This document shows positions 1 through 7,966 of a DNA stretch of 14,042 nt, in pieces (the stretch's first letter is position 1; every line of letters begins with the position of its first letter). A program made the translations under genes and the position numbers. The notes under the pieces were generated by a model that was given only the letters and a program-made list of their open reading frames with translations, searched no databases and was not told the origin of the DNA. This DNA comes from CAYVFC01 sp964450715 (GTDB lineage Bacteria; Myxococcota_A; Polyangia; Polyangiales; JAFGIB01). The DNA lies in assembly GCA_964450715.1 (NCBI GenBank), contig CAYVFC010000183.1:1-14042 (forward strand), given 5' to 3'.

Positions 1-1
1 G

Positions 2-247
2 CTGACCTTCCACGTATTCTGCCCGCTTGCGGAATTCGAAAGAGATACCGTGCGCGAGCGCACCCGCGCCGGCCTGGCCGCCCGCCAGCGCGGCAAGATG
101 CCCGGCCGTCGCCGTTCGCTCAGCCCTGCTCAGGTCGAGATGGCGCGAACCCTGATCGCTAACCCGAACCTGTCGGCCCGCCAGGTCGCCGCACAGCTCG
201 GGGTGCACCCCTCCACCCTGTACCGCAGCCTCGCTGGGTCCCGGTAG
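2..247 (+). CDS. Serine recombinase (resolvase/invertase family), C-terminal part only
   Basis: The reading frame is open from base 2, so the gene begins left of the window and a GTG at base 50 is probably internal. The visible 81 residues contain the end of the resolvase catalytic domain and its long helix (LAEFERDTVRERTRAGLAA), a basic hinge (KMPGRRR), and a C-terminal helix-turn-helix (LSARQVAAQLGVHPSTLYRSL). Members of this family cut and rejoin DNA at short crossover sites through a catalytic serine near the N-terminus, which is not visible here, so activity cannot be judged. It ends in TAG and is followed by about 275 bp with no gene. It may belong to a transposon, integron-like or invertase locus, or be a leftover copy; the neighbours do not say which. 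Confidence 0.85.
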   Translation: MTFHVFCPLAEFERDTVRERTRAGLAARQRGKMPGRRRSLSPAQVEMARTLIANPNLSARQVAAQLGVHPSTLYRSLAGSR

Positions 248-522
248 CAGCCCCCGCGCCGTCCGAATTCCGGCCTTTTGCACGCTCACCGGAAGCTCAC
301 ATAGTTATGACCATCGAAATGATCAAACCGTATCTTCCGATTCTCATCTGTTTCATCGGTCCCTTTCGATAACTGCCAATAGTAGTTCTTCGATAACGTA
401 AAACTGAGCGACCGGCGATGGTCGTCAATCCCGGTGTGACTGTGTACTTGGGACTTGCCGGAGAGTTCTCTCACGGCGAAGGATAGAGGTTCCTCTCTAC
501 GATGCGTTCGCTTGTTTTAGGT
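248..522. other. Intergenic stretch of lower GC, no supported gene
   Basis: This region between the recombinase end and the OmpA-family gene is visibly richer in A and T than its flanks. The only open frame is a 62-codon minus-strand one (286-474) that matches no family I recognise and has no ribosome binding site I would trust. A 5-bp AGAGG/CCTCT hairpin near 486-497 lies just past the OmpA-family stop but has no T-run, so I do not call it a terminator. The base composition fits imported or decayed DNA. Confidence 0.5.
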
Positions 523-2508
523 CTAGGGCACCTGGGACCGCTCCCGGATCATGAACTGCACGCGACGGTTGCGCGCCCGGTTCATCCGAGTGATGTTCGG
601 CAAGACAGGGCGTGTCTCACCGTATCCCACGGCCTCCAGGCGGATCGGGGTTACACCCGCTTGGACCAACCAGTTGCGCACCGCCTCTGCGCGCTTTTGC
701 GACAGCTCCAGATTGTAGCTGTTCGAGCCACGGTTGTCGGTGTGGCCCTGGATCTCGACGCGAACGATCTCGGGCTGGCGTAACAAGACATCCGCGATCT
801 GCATCATCAACGAATCGTTGTCGGCGGTGACTTCCGCGCTGTTGGTCGCGAAGTTGATCCTGCGGCGGAGCACGATTTCGTTCTTACGCACCTTGACCAG
901 CAGCTTTTCCGGCTTCGCGTACAGCGTGATCTGCGGACTGGCCGTTTCGCGCGCCACAACCGCGAACTGCTGCAGCCTGATCAGATAGCCCTCTGCGTCA
1001 ACACGAGCCTCGTACGAACCGGGCGGCGCCTGGTCCAGCTTGAAGGCGCCGGTCGCGTCCGAAACCAGGGTACGCGTCAGCGGTCCCGAAAGCTGGATCT
1101 CGACGCCCGTGACCTCATTACCGCTATTGTCGATAACCCGTCCGTCGATGGCACCGACCCTGGGTTTTGCCACCAGAACGCAGCGCGCTTGAACGTCGCC
1201 GCCCTCTTGGGGAATCACGGCGCTGCAGTCGCCCGGCTCGTATTCGGGATGGCTGACCTGTAGAAAAACCTCGCCCGGCTCACACCGGTAACCGCGAAAG
1301 CTTCCATCCTCGGATGTCAGGACCGGCGAAAGCTTGCGCTCGGTAAACCGAACCAATGCGCCCGCGACAGGCGTTCCCGCCGCTTCCTCCTCCACCGTGC
1401 CGATCACTCGGCCCATCGTAGGCGGTGGCACCGGTACCGGTACCGGCACCTCTACCACGCGCTCCAGCACCTGGACCTCATCCGGCGGCGGAGCCGGTTT
1501 GGGCCCGGTCCAGAAGGCTCCGTGCGCCGAAATTCCCACCCAGAACATCGCTATCCCGTAGGCGGCCTCCAACTTGAACGCCAAATGTTGAATGGGCGAA
1601 AAGCGCAGCGCCAGGTGCGGTACGGCCGGTATCAGTATCGCGTCGGGTATGTACCCCCCGTCGCTAATCTTGCCGGTCTTGACATCATAGTGGGCGCCGA
1701 GCTCGTCCGCCTGATCGGTCGGGGCGTCTTCCGCAATCGGGTACTCGCAGAACAGCTGGCCCGGGTATATTTCGTTATCCGGCTCGCCGGCTCGTTCGCA
1801 GGCATGCCATCCGCCGTCTTCGTAGTATGCCTCCGAGCGCTCGATGTCGCCCAGCACCAACCCTAGATCCACACCCACGCCGTATTCCAGGGCAAGCATT
1901 TCGTGTATACGGGTCGACCAGAGAATCGACGCGGTGGCGTGCACTACCCCCAGATCGCTCCTGACGAACTCGGTGTTTTCCGGCGGGTCTCCCTTGATCC
2001 GGAAAAAACCCTCGAACGCGTAGCTTTCGTACCCGAGACCGAACTGAATACTGAAGCCGTCCGCCGCCCGCCAGGTGGCGACGGCACCGATGTTCGGATC
2101 GAGCCCGAATAAACCCGATGAAACGCTTGGAGCCAGATCGAAAAACAACCCCTGGAGAACCGACGGCACCCAGAGCTGGCGCCAGTACGCGCCGAGAAAC
2201 CACTGGTCTCGAGGCACGCGAGGACTGTCGTCGGCTTCCCCCGGGCCGCCTTTGACCAAACCCCCGGTTTTAACGGTTTGGTTTTTCGGCGTCAGGATCG
2301 CCCTCCCGCTCGCCGACCCCGTCACCTCTTGCCGCCCCTGTTGTTCTGGATGCCCTGGTTGCTCTTGTTGCGCCTCCCCCTCTGGTCTCTCCTCTTGTTG
2401 CGCTTCTGCAACAGAAGCTTGGCCCGCCAGGCACCCCAAGCACACCGGGAAAACCAGACAGACCTGGTACAACCAACCCGCCGTCAAGCCGATCCTTACC
2501 GCTCGCAT
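523..2508 (-). CDS. OmpA-family outer-membrane protein with carboxypeptidase-regulatory-like domains
   Basis: The protein has 661 residues and starts at the ATG at 2508 with a Sec-type signal (about 1-36, hydrophobic core LVFPVCLGCLAG, then AEA). A Gln/Glu-rich spacer (37-65) follows. Residues 100-335 have alternating hydrophobic/aromatic strands that suggest an outer-membrane beta-barrel or barrel-like domain. A Pro/Val hinge (VPVPVPVPPP, 354-363) leads to two carboxypeptidase-regulatory-like beta-sandwich repeats (about 366-445 and 452-530). The C-terminal OmpA peptidoglycan-binding domain spans about 545-655, with IQGHTDNRGSNSYN, LSQKRAEAVRNWL, AVGYGETRP and NRRVQF. The C-terminal domain of this family binds diaminopimelate-containing peptidoglycan and tethers the outer membrane to the wall. 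The SD upstream of the ATG is weak (GGAAA), but the signal peptide supports this start. The exact N-terminal fold is inferred. Confidence 0.92.
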   Translation of the reverse strand: MRAVRIGLTAGWLYQVCLVFPVCLGCLAGQASVAEAQQEERPEGEAQQEQPGHPEQQGRQEVTGSASGRAILTPKNQTVKTGGLVKGGPGEADDSPRVPRDQWFLGAYWRQLWVPSVLQGLFFDLAPSVSSGLFGLDPNIGAVATWRAADGFSIQFGLGYESYAFEGFFRIKGDPPENTEFVRSDLGVVHATASILWSTRIHEMLALEYGVGVDLGLVLGDIERSEAYYEDGGWHACERAGEPDNEIYPGQLFCEYPIAEDAPTDQADELGAHYDVKTGKISDGGYIPDAILIPAVPHLALRFSPIQHLAFKLEAAYGIAMFWVGISAHGAFWTGPKPAPPPDEVQVLERVVEVPVPVPVPPPTMGRVIGTVEEEAAGTPVAGALVRFTERKLSPVLTSEDGSFRGYRCEPGEVFLQVSHPEYEPGDCSAVIPQEGGDVQARCVLVAKPRVGAIDGRVIDNSGNEVTGVEIQLSGPLTRTLVSDATGAFKLDQAPPGSYEARVDAEGYLIRLQQFAVVARETASPQITLYAKPEKLLVKVRKNEIVLRRRINFATNSAEVTADNDSLMMQIADVLLRQPEIVRVEIQGHTDNRGSNSYNLELSQKRAEAVRNWLVQAGVTPIRLEAVGYGETRPVLPNITRMNRARNRRVQFMIRERSQVP

Positions 2509-2591
2509 GTTTCCGGGTATACGGGCGCGATCCTCGATAGGTCGCAGTAATAAATAAAGTCTGCTTTCCTATACAGATGTAATGTTTCACC

Positions 2592-2620
2592 AGCATACCC
2601 CGCTTCGAAATCTTTGTCAC
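2592..2620 (-). promoter_or_regulatory. Candidate sigma-70-type promoter for the OmpA-family gene
   Basis: On the minus strand GTGACA (2620-2615, 5 of 6 to TTGACA) is followed after 17 nt by TATGCT (2597-2592, 4 of 6 to TATAAT). This would place transcription start near 2585, giving a 5' leader of roughly 75 nt before the ATG at 2508. The surrounding 100 bp are AT-richer than the genes. A near-palindromic repeat sits immediately upstream at 2638-2657. The call rests on sequence match alone. Confidence 0.45.
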
Positions 2621-2637
2621 TTTTGTCGCGTACAGAC

Positions 2638-2657
2638 TATACTCGCCGGCGAATACG
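2638..2657. repeat. 20-bp repeat, copy 1 (near-palindrome, intergenic)
   Basis: TATACTCGCCGGCGAATACG is identical to 2858-2877. Its centre (2640-2655) is a dyad with 7 of 8 pairs matching around CGCCGGCG. It lies 18 nt upstream of the candidate -35 box of the OmpA-family gene, a common position for an activator or repressor site. It may instead be a scrap of a duplicated beta-helix gene, because read on the minus strand both copies encode VFAGEY. Confidence 0.6.
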
Positions 2658-2768
2658 CGCTGGTCGGCGTACCGACTAACCTGCCCGGGCCGAGAAACGC
2701 GTCAGGGCGACCGGTCGTTCACCCACATACCGAATCCGCTGCGTTTGGCCGGACGAATGAACCTGCTG

Positions 2769-5050
2769 CTAAGGGCTCCAAGCAACCACCGTGGCTGCGA
2801 GCTCAGAGGTGTCACCAAAGTCACCTCCGCCAAGATTCACCGTCGCGGTCGCGGTGATATACTCGCCGGCGAATACGAGTGCAGCCAAATCCGGCGAGAA
2901 CACGGCATCACCCACGGCATCGGTAGTCACGTCGACGGCACCTAGGAAACGGTCCGCCTGTCGGCCGCTGTTGCTGCTCGCAAAAAACTCTATCCGGAAT
3001 GCCGTAAACGCAGTGCTGTTCAGCGAGCCGGTGATGGCCACGTTGCCTGCCTGGTCCGTTAATGCGAATGTCAACAGGGGGTAATTTTGCAGGTTGTTGT
3101 CGCCGCTGTCGCTATCACCAGCGTCATTGACGGTGACACCATCCAACCCGAGATCGATTTGGGCAGATGAGTTGCCATAGATGGAATTCTGCAGGATGCT
3201 GTGACCCACCACGCCGTCGTAGACCGCGACACCGGTATACCGATTGTGGGCGATCACGTTGCCCTCCCCGGCCTGGATTCCGCCCACGAGAGCTCCGGTA
3301 TGTCCGCGCCACAGCAGCACACCATAGTCATTGCCCAGGTCTGCGTTGCTTTGGTTTGTGCCGATATAGTTGTCCTGGATAATGGTGCCACTACCATCCA
3401 TGGTGTCGATCCCCTCTTCGGTGCTTCCGCCGATGATGTTACCGATGATCAGGTTTCCATCACCGCCGACAATGACGCCTTCGAGGTTTCCACGAGGAAT
3501 GCTGCCGGTGACATCGGTCCCCAGGTAGCAGTCAGCTACTGTGTTTCCGTTGCTGTGGATCTCGACTCCAGAGCCCGAATACCCGTTGATGACCAGGCCC
3601 CGCACAACGCTGCCGTCACTGCCTGCGGCGAGATGCACACCATCTTCGAAGCCGGCGTTGCTGCCATCTAGCTCAACGATCGGGGTCCCGGCAAAATCGG
3701 GCTCAGTTTGACCGTTGATTACGACCGGGTCGACGATATTGGGAAATGGGCCTGGGTTATAAGAAATGGTGTGCGTACCGTCTACAAGCGGCTCGTCAAT
3801 AGAAAAGTGTATCTCGTCAGCCCCCGCACCGTTGGCCGTCGCGTTGGTAGCCTCGACAGCTTCTCTAAGGGAGATCTCTCCGTCAGGACCGGGATCGGCC
3901 AAGAGCGCAGCGATAGAGGTGGTGGTTCCATCAATGACATCGCTAGTGGTAGTAACGACTACCACCGCCGGACAACCGGGATCGTCTTGGTCAGTGGCCG
4001 AGTCGCAGTCGTTGTCATAGCCATCCGAGCAGCGTCCGGTCGCCACAGATTCTGGTAGCGTGGGTGCGCACTCGCTTCCACAGGACCCAGGGTCATCATC
4101 GCAGTCGACATCGACACATGACCCGTCAGTATCTGCGTCAGTGCACGCTCCCGGCAGACCTGAAAAACAACTGCCGTCGGCATCGTCGCANNNNNNNNNN
4201 NNNNNNNNNNNNNNNNNNNNNNNNNNNNNNNNNNNNNNNNNNNNNNNNNNNNNNNNNNNNNNNNNNNNNNNNNNNNNNNNNNNNNNNNNNCGGCATCGTC
4301 GCAGTCGACATCGACGCACCAGCCATCGGTATCTACGTCGGTGCACACTCCCGGCAGACCAGAGAAACAACTGCCGTCGGCATCGTCGCAGTCGACATCG
4401 ACGCACCAGCCATCGGTATCTACGTCGGTGCAAGGTTCTGGCTGGTCCGTGCCCGCGTCCCGTGCCGGAGAGCCAGCGTCGATCGAGCTGACGACTCCCG
4501 AATCTTCTAATACCGCAGCGTCATCGGTGGCGGGCGGGCATCCCAGCGGATCGGTGCAAGCCAGCGGGTCATCGAGAGTGGCAGGTACGCATCGACCGTC
4601 GCGGCAGGTCTCGGTCGCCCCGCAAGGTACGTCGATACAGACAGTCTCGAGCAGGATGGGCAGCTCGATCGAACGCTCCGGCATGAAGTTCAAAGCGCGG
4701 CGCGCCACGATGCACCCCCCCACGAATCCATTGCGTTCACACTCCTTGGGTTTGATGCCAACCCCTGTCACGACCTTGACCGCGAATGCCGCGTCATTGG
4801 CGCCCGAAGGGACTATGGTGAGGCTCCCTATCCTTCCCGCCTGACAGTTCGGAGTCGAAGTCGTCGCCGGTCGCTCGTCTAATGTCTCGAGCATACCAAT
4901 CGTGATCACGGTTTCTTCGATGTCCACGCATAGCGCGTCAGTGGTGATCTCCAGGCGGACCTCGGTGACCTCCTCGCATCCCAGTAGGCCGATGGCCAGC
5001 ACAAGCACGACAGTATGCATCCTGCATGTTTTGAGTTCTATTACCTTCAC
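2769..5050 (-). CDS. MopE-type metal-binding / CSLREA beta-helix lipoprotein, interrupted by an assembly gap
   Basis: I read the two out-of-frame pieces on either side of the N-run as one gene. The chosen start is GTG at 5050 with GAGG five nt upstream; ATG at 5020 is the alternative. The signal carries a lipobox (AIGLLGC), predicting a lipoprotein. An N-terminal Cys-containing module ends in CGATETCRDGRC, a pattern seen in large surface proteins of Myxococcota. Tandem 29-residue units (CTDVDTDGWCVDVDCDD plus ADGSCFSGLPG) follow, with calcium-loop-like Asp spacing, ending in CSDGYDNDCDSATDQDDPGC, the MopE-type putative metal-binding signature. After the gap comes a CSLREA-like segment (ISLREAVEATNA), a right-handed beta-helix with GNxIxGN turns, and a C-terminal beta domain. 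Such proteins are secreted or surface-exposed; ligand and function are unknown. Length is about 751 residues if one 74-nt stretch is missing. Confidence 0.8.
2858..2877. repeat. 20-bp repeat, copy 2 (inside the beta-helix gene)
   Basis: Identical to 2638-2657 and offset from it by exactly 220 bp. Here it lies inside the coding sequence for the C-terminal domain of the beta-helix lipoprotein and encodes VFAGEY. Confidence 0.6.
4095..4432 (-). repeat. 87-bp in-frame tandem repeat coding for Asp-rich units
   Basis: The stretch starting at 4291 recurs at 4378 with 55 identical bases, giving a period of 87 bp (29 codons). The flank left of the N-run repeats the same phase (CGGCATCGTCGCA at 4178-4190), then a diverged copy runs to about 4095. 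At least four full or partial units are visible. Each encodes a Cys-bracketed Asp-rich loop, DxDTDGxCVDVDCDD. The near-identity of the units is why the assembly broke here. Confidence 0.9.
4191..4290. other. Assembly gap: 100 N placeholder
   Basis: Exactly 100 Ns, the usual filler for a gap of unknown size, sit within the 87-bp repeat. Both flanks carry the same 13 bases (CGGCATCGTCGCA) at the junction. The reading frame breaks across it only because 100 is the wrong length. Confidence 0.97.
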
Positions 5051-5685
5051 CTGAACCTCAACGGCGCGGACACGACTCCCGGCGGGATGTCGCCGGGTGA
5101 CGCCTCCTTCGGTCGCACGCTTACCACGACGGCTACAGTTGCCCCTGCGAGTAGCACCGCAGACCCCGTCCAGAACCACCAATGCTCGAGCTAATACGCG
5201 ACATAAATGTCTCCCGTTAAAGTCATCGTACGATCTTGGGCGGTTGACCGGAAGTCGGTCCGCCGCACTGACCGTTCCCGCTGGGTCGCGACTATAGAAT
5301 GTTACGTCCCGACAAGAAGTTACCATGATTCGTTCTAGTTCCCGGATCAAAATAGGCGATTTTGGCCGGCGCGCCTAGCCGGCCGCACACCGTCAGCTTC
5401 GGAAATACCGGTGAGCATCCCCAAAGAGACTGGAAAAATGGGATCAGGTGCGCCGTTTGGTATAGAGTCGATACGGATGCGTTGCGAGACGACGTTATTC
5501 CCGCGCCCGCCGAGATAGGCGAAGGGGAGACCGCGCGACAGCGACGGGATTCTACGGGGAGTCACCTGGATTCGTGAGCCGCTAGCCACTATTCGGCGCG
5601 TTTCCGCTCGACATGGGCGGGCGCGAGTTGTCACATCAGCTGCAGAGCCTTCTTCGAGGTGGCGATGGCTTCGAAATAAGAAATA

Positions 5686-5813
5686 AGGGGACGGGGCTAA
5701 GTTTTAAGTTTTTCTTCTCCGCCTCGTAAAAAGCGGACGAAGGGGAAGGCGGAAAAGAACGCAAAAACAACGGAGCACCTCACCGCTATTCGCGCTTTTT
5801 TCCTCCGTCCCCT
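5686..5813. repeat. GGGGACGG-bounded inverted-repeat element A (REP/MITE-like)
   Basis: AGGGGACGGGG at 5686-5696, preceded by AAGAAATA and followed by CTAAGTTTTAAG, faces CCTCCGTCCCCT at 5802-5813; the arms pair over 11 of 12 positions. Inside are further complements: CCGCCT near 5719-5724 with AGGCGG near 5747-5752, and AAAAAGCG near 5728-5735 with CGCTTTTT at 5793-5800. Short AAGGGGACGG-type ends of this kind are familiar beside IS200-like (Y1) REP-associated transposase genes, but no such transposase is visible here. I infer a non-autonomous or remnant element. Confidence 0.5.
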
Positions 5814-6110
5814 ACTCGCTGAAGCGCCTCACCGTCGTTCCCTCTTGAACGTGGTACCCGTCGCGGGACCCGTTCCTGCTTCGGTCGCGACCTGTGCCCG
5901 CATCGTCTTCGTTCATCCGTTCTTGCGGACGCCTTTGCCCTCCGCCACGGTTCCCGTCGCCGCCGTGGGCGCCACCGGGGTTGAACGGACCGAATGGACC
6001 GAGTGGAGGGAAGCGAGAAAAGGAGCGGCCAGCAGTCGCTGGCCCGCGTGTCGTCTGCCGCCGCGACGCGCTTCATGCAGTCCCGGCATTCGCCGGATCC
6101 TCGAGGAAAT

Positions 6111-6135
6111 CGCACGGCCCCGGAGCGGCCGTGCG
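6111..6135 (-). terminator. GC-rich hairpin, possible terminator of the hydrolase gene
   Basis: CGCACGGCC (6111-6119) and GGCCGTGCG (6127-6135) form a perfect 9-bp stem with a 7-nt loop, 34 nt past the hydrolase stop codon. On the minus strand it is followed by ATTTCC, so the U-tract is short. The position suits a terminator, but efficiency is uncertain. Confidence 0.45.
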
Positions 6136-6169
6136 CGTGCGGCAGCGGTCGGGGCGGGCCCGCCTACCG

Positions 6170-7273
6170 TCAGGGCAGGTTCCCCAGTACCAGTCGGGCC
6201 TCGCCTCCCTCGATGTCGTCCGAGGGCTCGAGGTAGCTCTCGAACTCGGTCTGGCCGGCCACGTATACCTGCATGAACGCCGTGCCGTAGGTATTGACGA
6301 GCTGATGGCCGAGCGCGCTATCGAGCTGACCCTCCCCGCTGCACCCCAACACGCAGATGTCGTTGTAGGCGAAGTGATCGGCGTTCGGGAATATATTGAA
6401 GAAGCGGGTCGTGGACTCGGGAATAAGCCCGTACATGGTCGTGACGCTCGAGAAGGAAACGACCGAATCCTTCTCCCCCGACATGAACATGACGGGCGCG
6501 GTGATGCGGCTCGGCTCGTCTCCGGATACCGGCCCCGGAGCCATGGGAATACCCGCCAAGAACCGGTTGTCCTCCTCTCCCAGCAGCCGGACCGTGGTGG
6601 AGCCGCCAAAGGAGTGCCCCATCACCCCCAGCCTCTCGCCGTCCACCGCGCCCTGTAGCGGCGCGCCCTCCCGCTCCGACTCCGCCAGCACGAAGTCGAC
6701 CACCGCATGGATCTCGTCCGGGCGGTTGGCGTAGGAGATGCCGTTGTACTCGGGATGGGCCGCGCAGAAGTCGAGCCCGCACTCCTGCAGGGTCGAGTTC
6801 GGGTGGTCGGGGGCGGTCACCACGAAACCGTGGCTGGCCAGGTAGGTCATCTGGTAGGTGGACTGCGACGCGTAACCGCCGAGACCGTGAGAGAAGGCTA
6901 TCAGGGGAAAGGGGCCGCCGGTAGCCACCGGGGCGTCGATGACTCCCTTGAGCCCAGGATCGGGTTGCTGTTCGCTCTCGGTCGGATACCAGATCACCAC
7001 CCGTAGCGGCCGGCTCTCGCCGTCCACGGACAGATGGTCGTCGATGCTGGTCTCGATCACCCCGATTCCGAAAGCGCCCTCGGCGGCCGGGTCGGATGCG
7101 GGCGGCAGGTCGGCAGGGCCTTCAGCCGCGTCCTGTTGCACGCTTCCCGCGTCGTCGCCGTTCTCTTCGGCCTCTTTCGCCTCGTCGTCCCCGCTGCAGG
7201 CCGGCGTGTAGACAAGGGCAACCGCTAGCACGAAAGACCGGCACAACCCGTGGCTTGCTGAAAGCGCTTTCAT
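6170..7273 (-). CDS. Lipoprotein alpha/beta hydrolase (PAF-acetylhydrolase/dienelactone-hydrolase-like)
   Basis: The start is ATG at 7273, with AGGAGG four nt upstream and a lipoprotein signal right after it; the frame is open further upstream but that part is not protein-like. The 367-residue product has a signal with lipobox TPAC (Cys26), an acidic spacer to about residue 60, and an alpha/beta-hydrolase fold from about 68: strand VVIWYPTE, oxyanion region FSHGLGG (127-133), nucleophile elbow GHSFGG (Ser221), acid GEKD (Asp269) and catalytic His300 (NADHF). This arrangement resembles the PAF-acetylhydrolase II / chlorophyllase / dienelactone-hydrolase group of esterases; an ester or phospholipid substrate is likely but not readable from sequence. 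Cys165/Cys170 and Cys307/Cys311 could form disulfides, fitting an extracytoplasmic site. It stands alone, with a GC hairpin downstream. Confidence 0.88.
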   Translation of the reverse strand: MKALSASHGLCRSFVLAVALVYTPACSGDDEAKEAEENGDDAGSVQQDAAEGPADLPPASDPAAEGAFGIGVIETSIDDHLSVDGESRPLRVVIWYPTESEQQPDPGLKGVIDAPVATGGPFPLIAFSHGLGGYASQSTYQMTYLASHGFVVTAPDHPNSTLQECGLDFCAAHPEYNGISYANRPDEIHAVVDFVLAESEREGAPLQGAVDGERLGVMGHSFGGSTTVRLLGEEDNRFLAGIPMAPGPVSGDEPSRITAPVMFMSGEKDSVVSFSSVTTMYGLIPESTTRFFNIFPNADHFAYNDICVLGCSGEGQLDSALGHQLVNTYGTAFMQVYVAGQTEFESYLEPSDDIEGGEARLVLGNLP

Positions 7274-7577
7274 TGTTCCTCCTGAGCGATTGACTACTGT
7301 TCCTGGGATTCGCGCCCGGACGACCCGATTCGCGAGTGTCGGAGTGTCGGAGCACAAAGGCCGAATAGATATCGGTTTGGGGAAACGAGCGTAGAGGCAA
7401 CGGTAAATGGACGGCCGGGTTTTGTCTAGAAGCGAGGGAGGCCGCACACGGGGCGACGCCGAGTGCGGGAGGAGAGGGTCGGGACGAAATCGGGGAACAG
7501 GGGACGGACCGAAAAACCGACGAAACGGCTCGGCATGGGATGGGCTGCACGGACCGGTTGTCGGTCCGTCCCCGCCA
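7274..7577. other. Intergenic region upstream of the hydrolase, no gene seen
   Basis: This stretch contains the strong Shine-Dalgarno of the hydrolase (near 7278-7283), a direct duplication of GTGTCGGA near 7337-7352, and hairpin element B (7500-7573). I find no promoter hexamer pair on the minus strand that I would defend. Confidence 0.5.
7500..7573. repeat. GGGGACGG-bounded hairpin element B (REP-like)
   Basis: GGGGACGGACCGA (7500-7512) is the exact reverse complement of TCGGTCCGTCCCC (7561-7573), a perfect 13-bp stem. A second 5-bp stem (AACCG 7515-7519, CGGTT 7555-7559) continues it after a small bulge, giving a hairpin of about 18 bp. It starts five nt past the stop of the remnant gene at 7578 and shares its GGGGACGG outer motif with element A. 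There is no T-run on either side, so it is not a standard terminator. Confidence 0.6.
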
Positions 7578-7862
7578 TTAGCCGAGCATTTTATCGATCG
7601 TCCCGTCGGCGGCGTCGTCCTGCTCAACGGTGAGCGCGTTGCCGTCGCTGTCATAGGTAGTAATTTCGCGCCAGTCTATCCGGCCGTCATCGTCGAGGTC
7701 TTTTTGAAGCTGCGCGTTCAGCTTGTTCCGGGTCAGCTGCTCGCGATCGAACGGCTTGTGAACCAGCTCGTCGTCGAACTTCTCGGCGTACTGCCCGGCC
7801 AGGCGGTCATAGCTCTTGCGTATGTCGAGGTCGTCGCTCGGTACGGTACGGTACGGGAGAGA
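7578..7862 (-). pseudogene. Chimeric remnant: methyltransferase N-terminus joined to the end of an Asp-repeat protein
   Basis: The frame opens after TGA at 7865-7863, has no credible start codon, and ends in TAA at 7578. The first part reads DLDIRKSYDRLAGQYAEKF then DDELVHKPFDREQL, which closely resembles the N-terminal helix of small class I SAM-dependent methyltransferases, before any SAM-binding motif. It then passes in frame into DLDDDGRIDW and YDSDGNALTVEQDDAADGTID, which looks like the last units of secreted EF-hand-like Asp/Gly repeat proteins. The two halves do not belong to one known family, and neither is complete. I infer a fusion of two gene fragments by deletion, no longer functional. 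A triple GGTAC run (about 7840-7855) sits at the upstream edge. Confidence 0.6.
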
Positions 7863-7966
7863 TCAACAGCTCGGTCGATGGGCGTCAAGCAACGGGCCGG
7901 TTCCGCCAGGCAAGCCGGCCGGCCTCCTGTTCAATATCTCCCGCGAGAACGAGGGGCCGGGGCCCC

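Larger units (their letters stand above)
5051..6169. other. Long intergenic region without a convincing gene
   Basis: About 1.1 kb separates the beta-helix lipoprotein start from the hydrolase stop. Open frames at 5347-5634 and 5786-6115 (minus) and several plus-strand ones have Arg/Pro-heavy composition typical of chance frames in GC-rich DNA, and match no family I know. The part nearest 5050 should hold the leader and promoter of the lipoprotein; a TATAGT hexamer at 5296-5291 (minus) has no good -35 partner. A structured inverted-repeat element lies at 5686-5813 and a hairpin at 6111-6135, both listed separately. Confidence 0.6.

Noticed and set aside
286..474. 62-codon minus-strand open frame in the low-GC stretch
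   Set aside because: No family resemblance and no credible ribosome binding site; it reads as a chance frame in non-coding DNA.
1426..1449. Tandem ACCGGT/ACCGGC hexamers as a regulatory repeat
   Set aside because: They lie inside the OmpA-family gene and simply encode its Val-Pro hinge.
4081..4440. CRISPR-like array from the regular repeats
   Set aside because: The 87-bp units are contiguous and in frame, with no unique spacers; they are coding repeats.
5347..5634. 95-codon minus-strand open frame upstream of the beta-helix lipoprotein
   Set aside because: Arg/Pro-rich composition with no motif, and an open plus-strand frame opposite; treated as chance.
5786..6115. 109-codon minus-strand open frame
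   Set aside because: Very Arg-rich, no domain, and it runs through the right arm of element A and the terminator-like hairpin.
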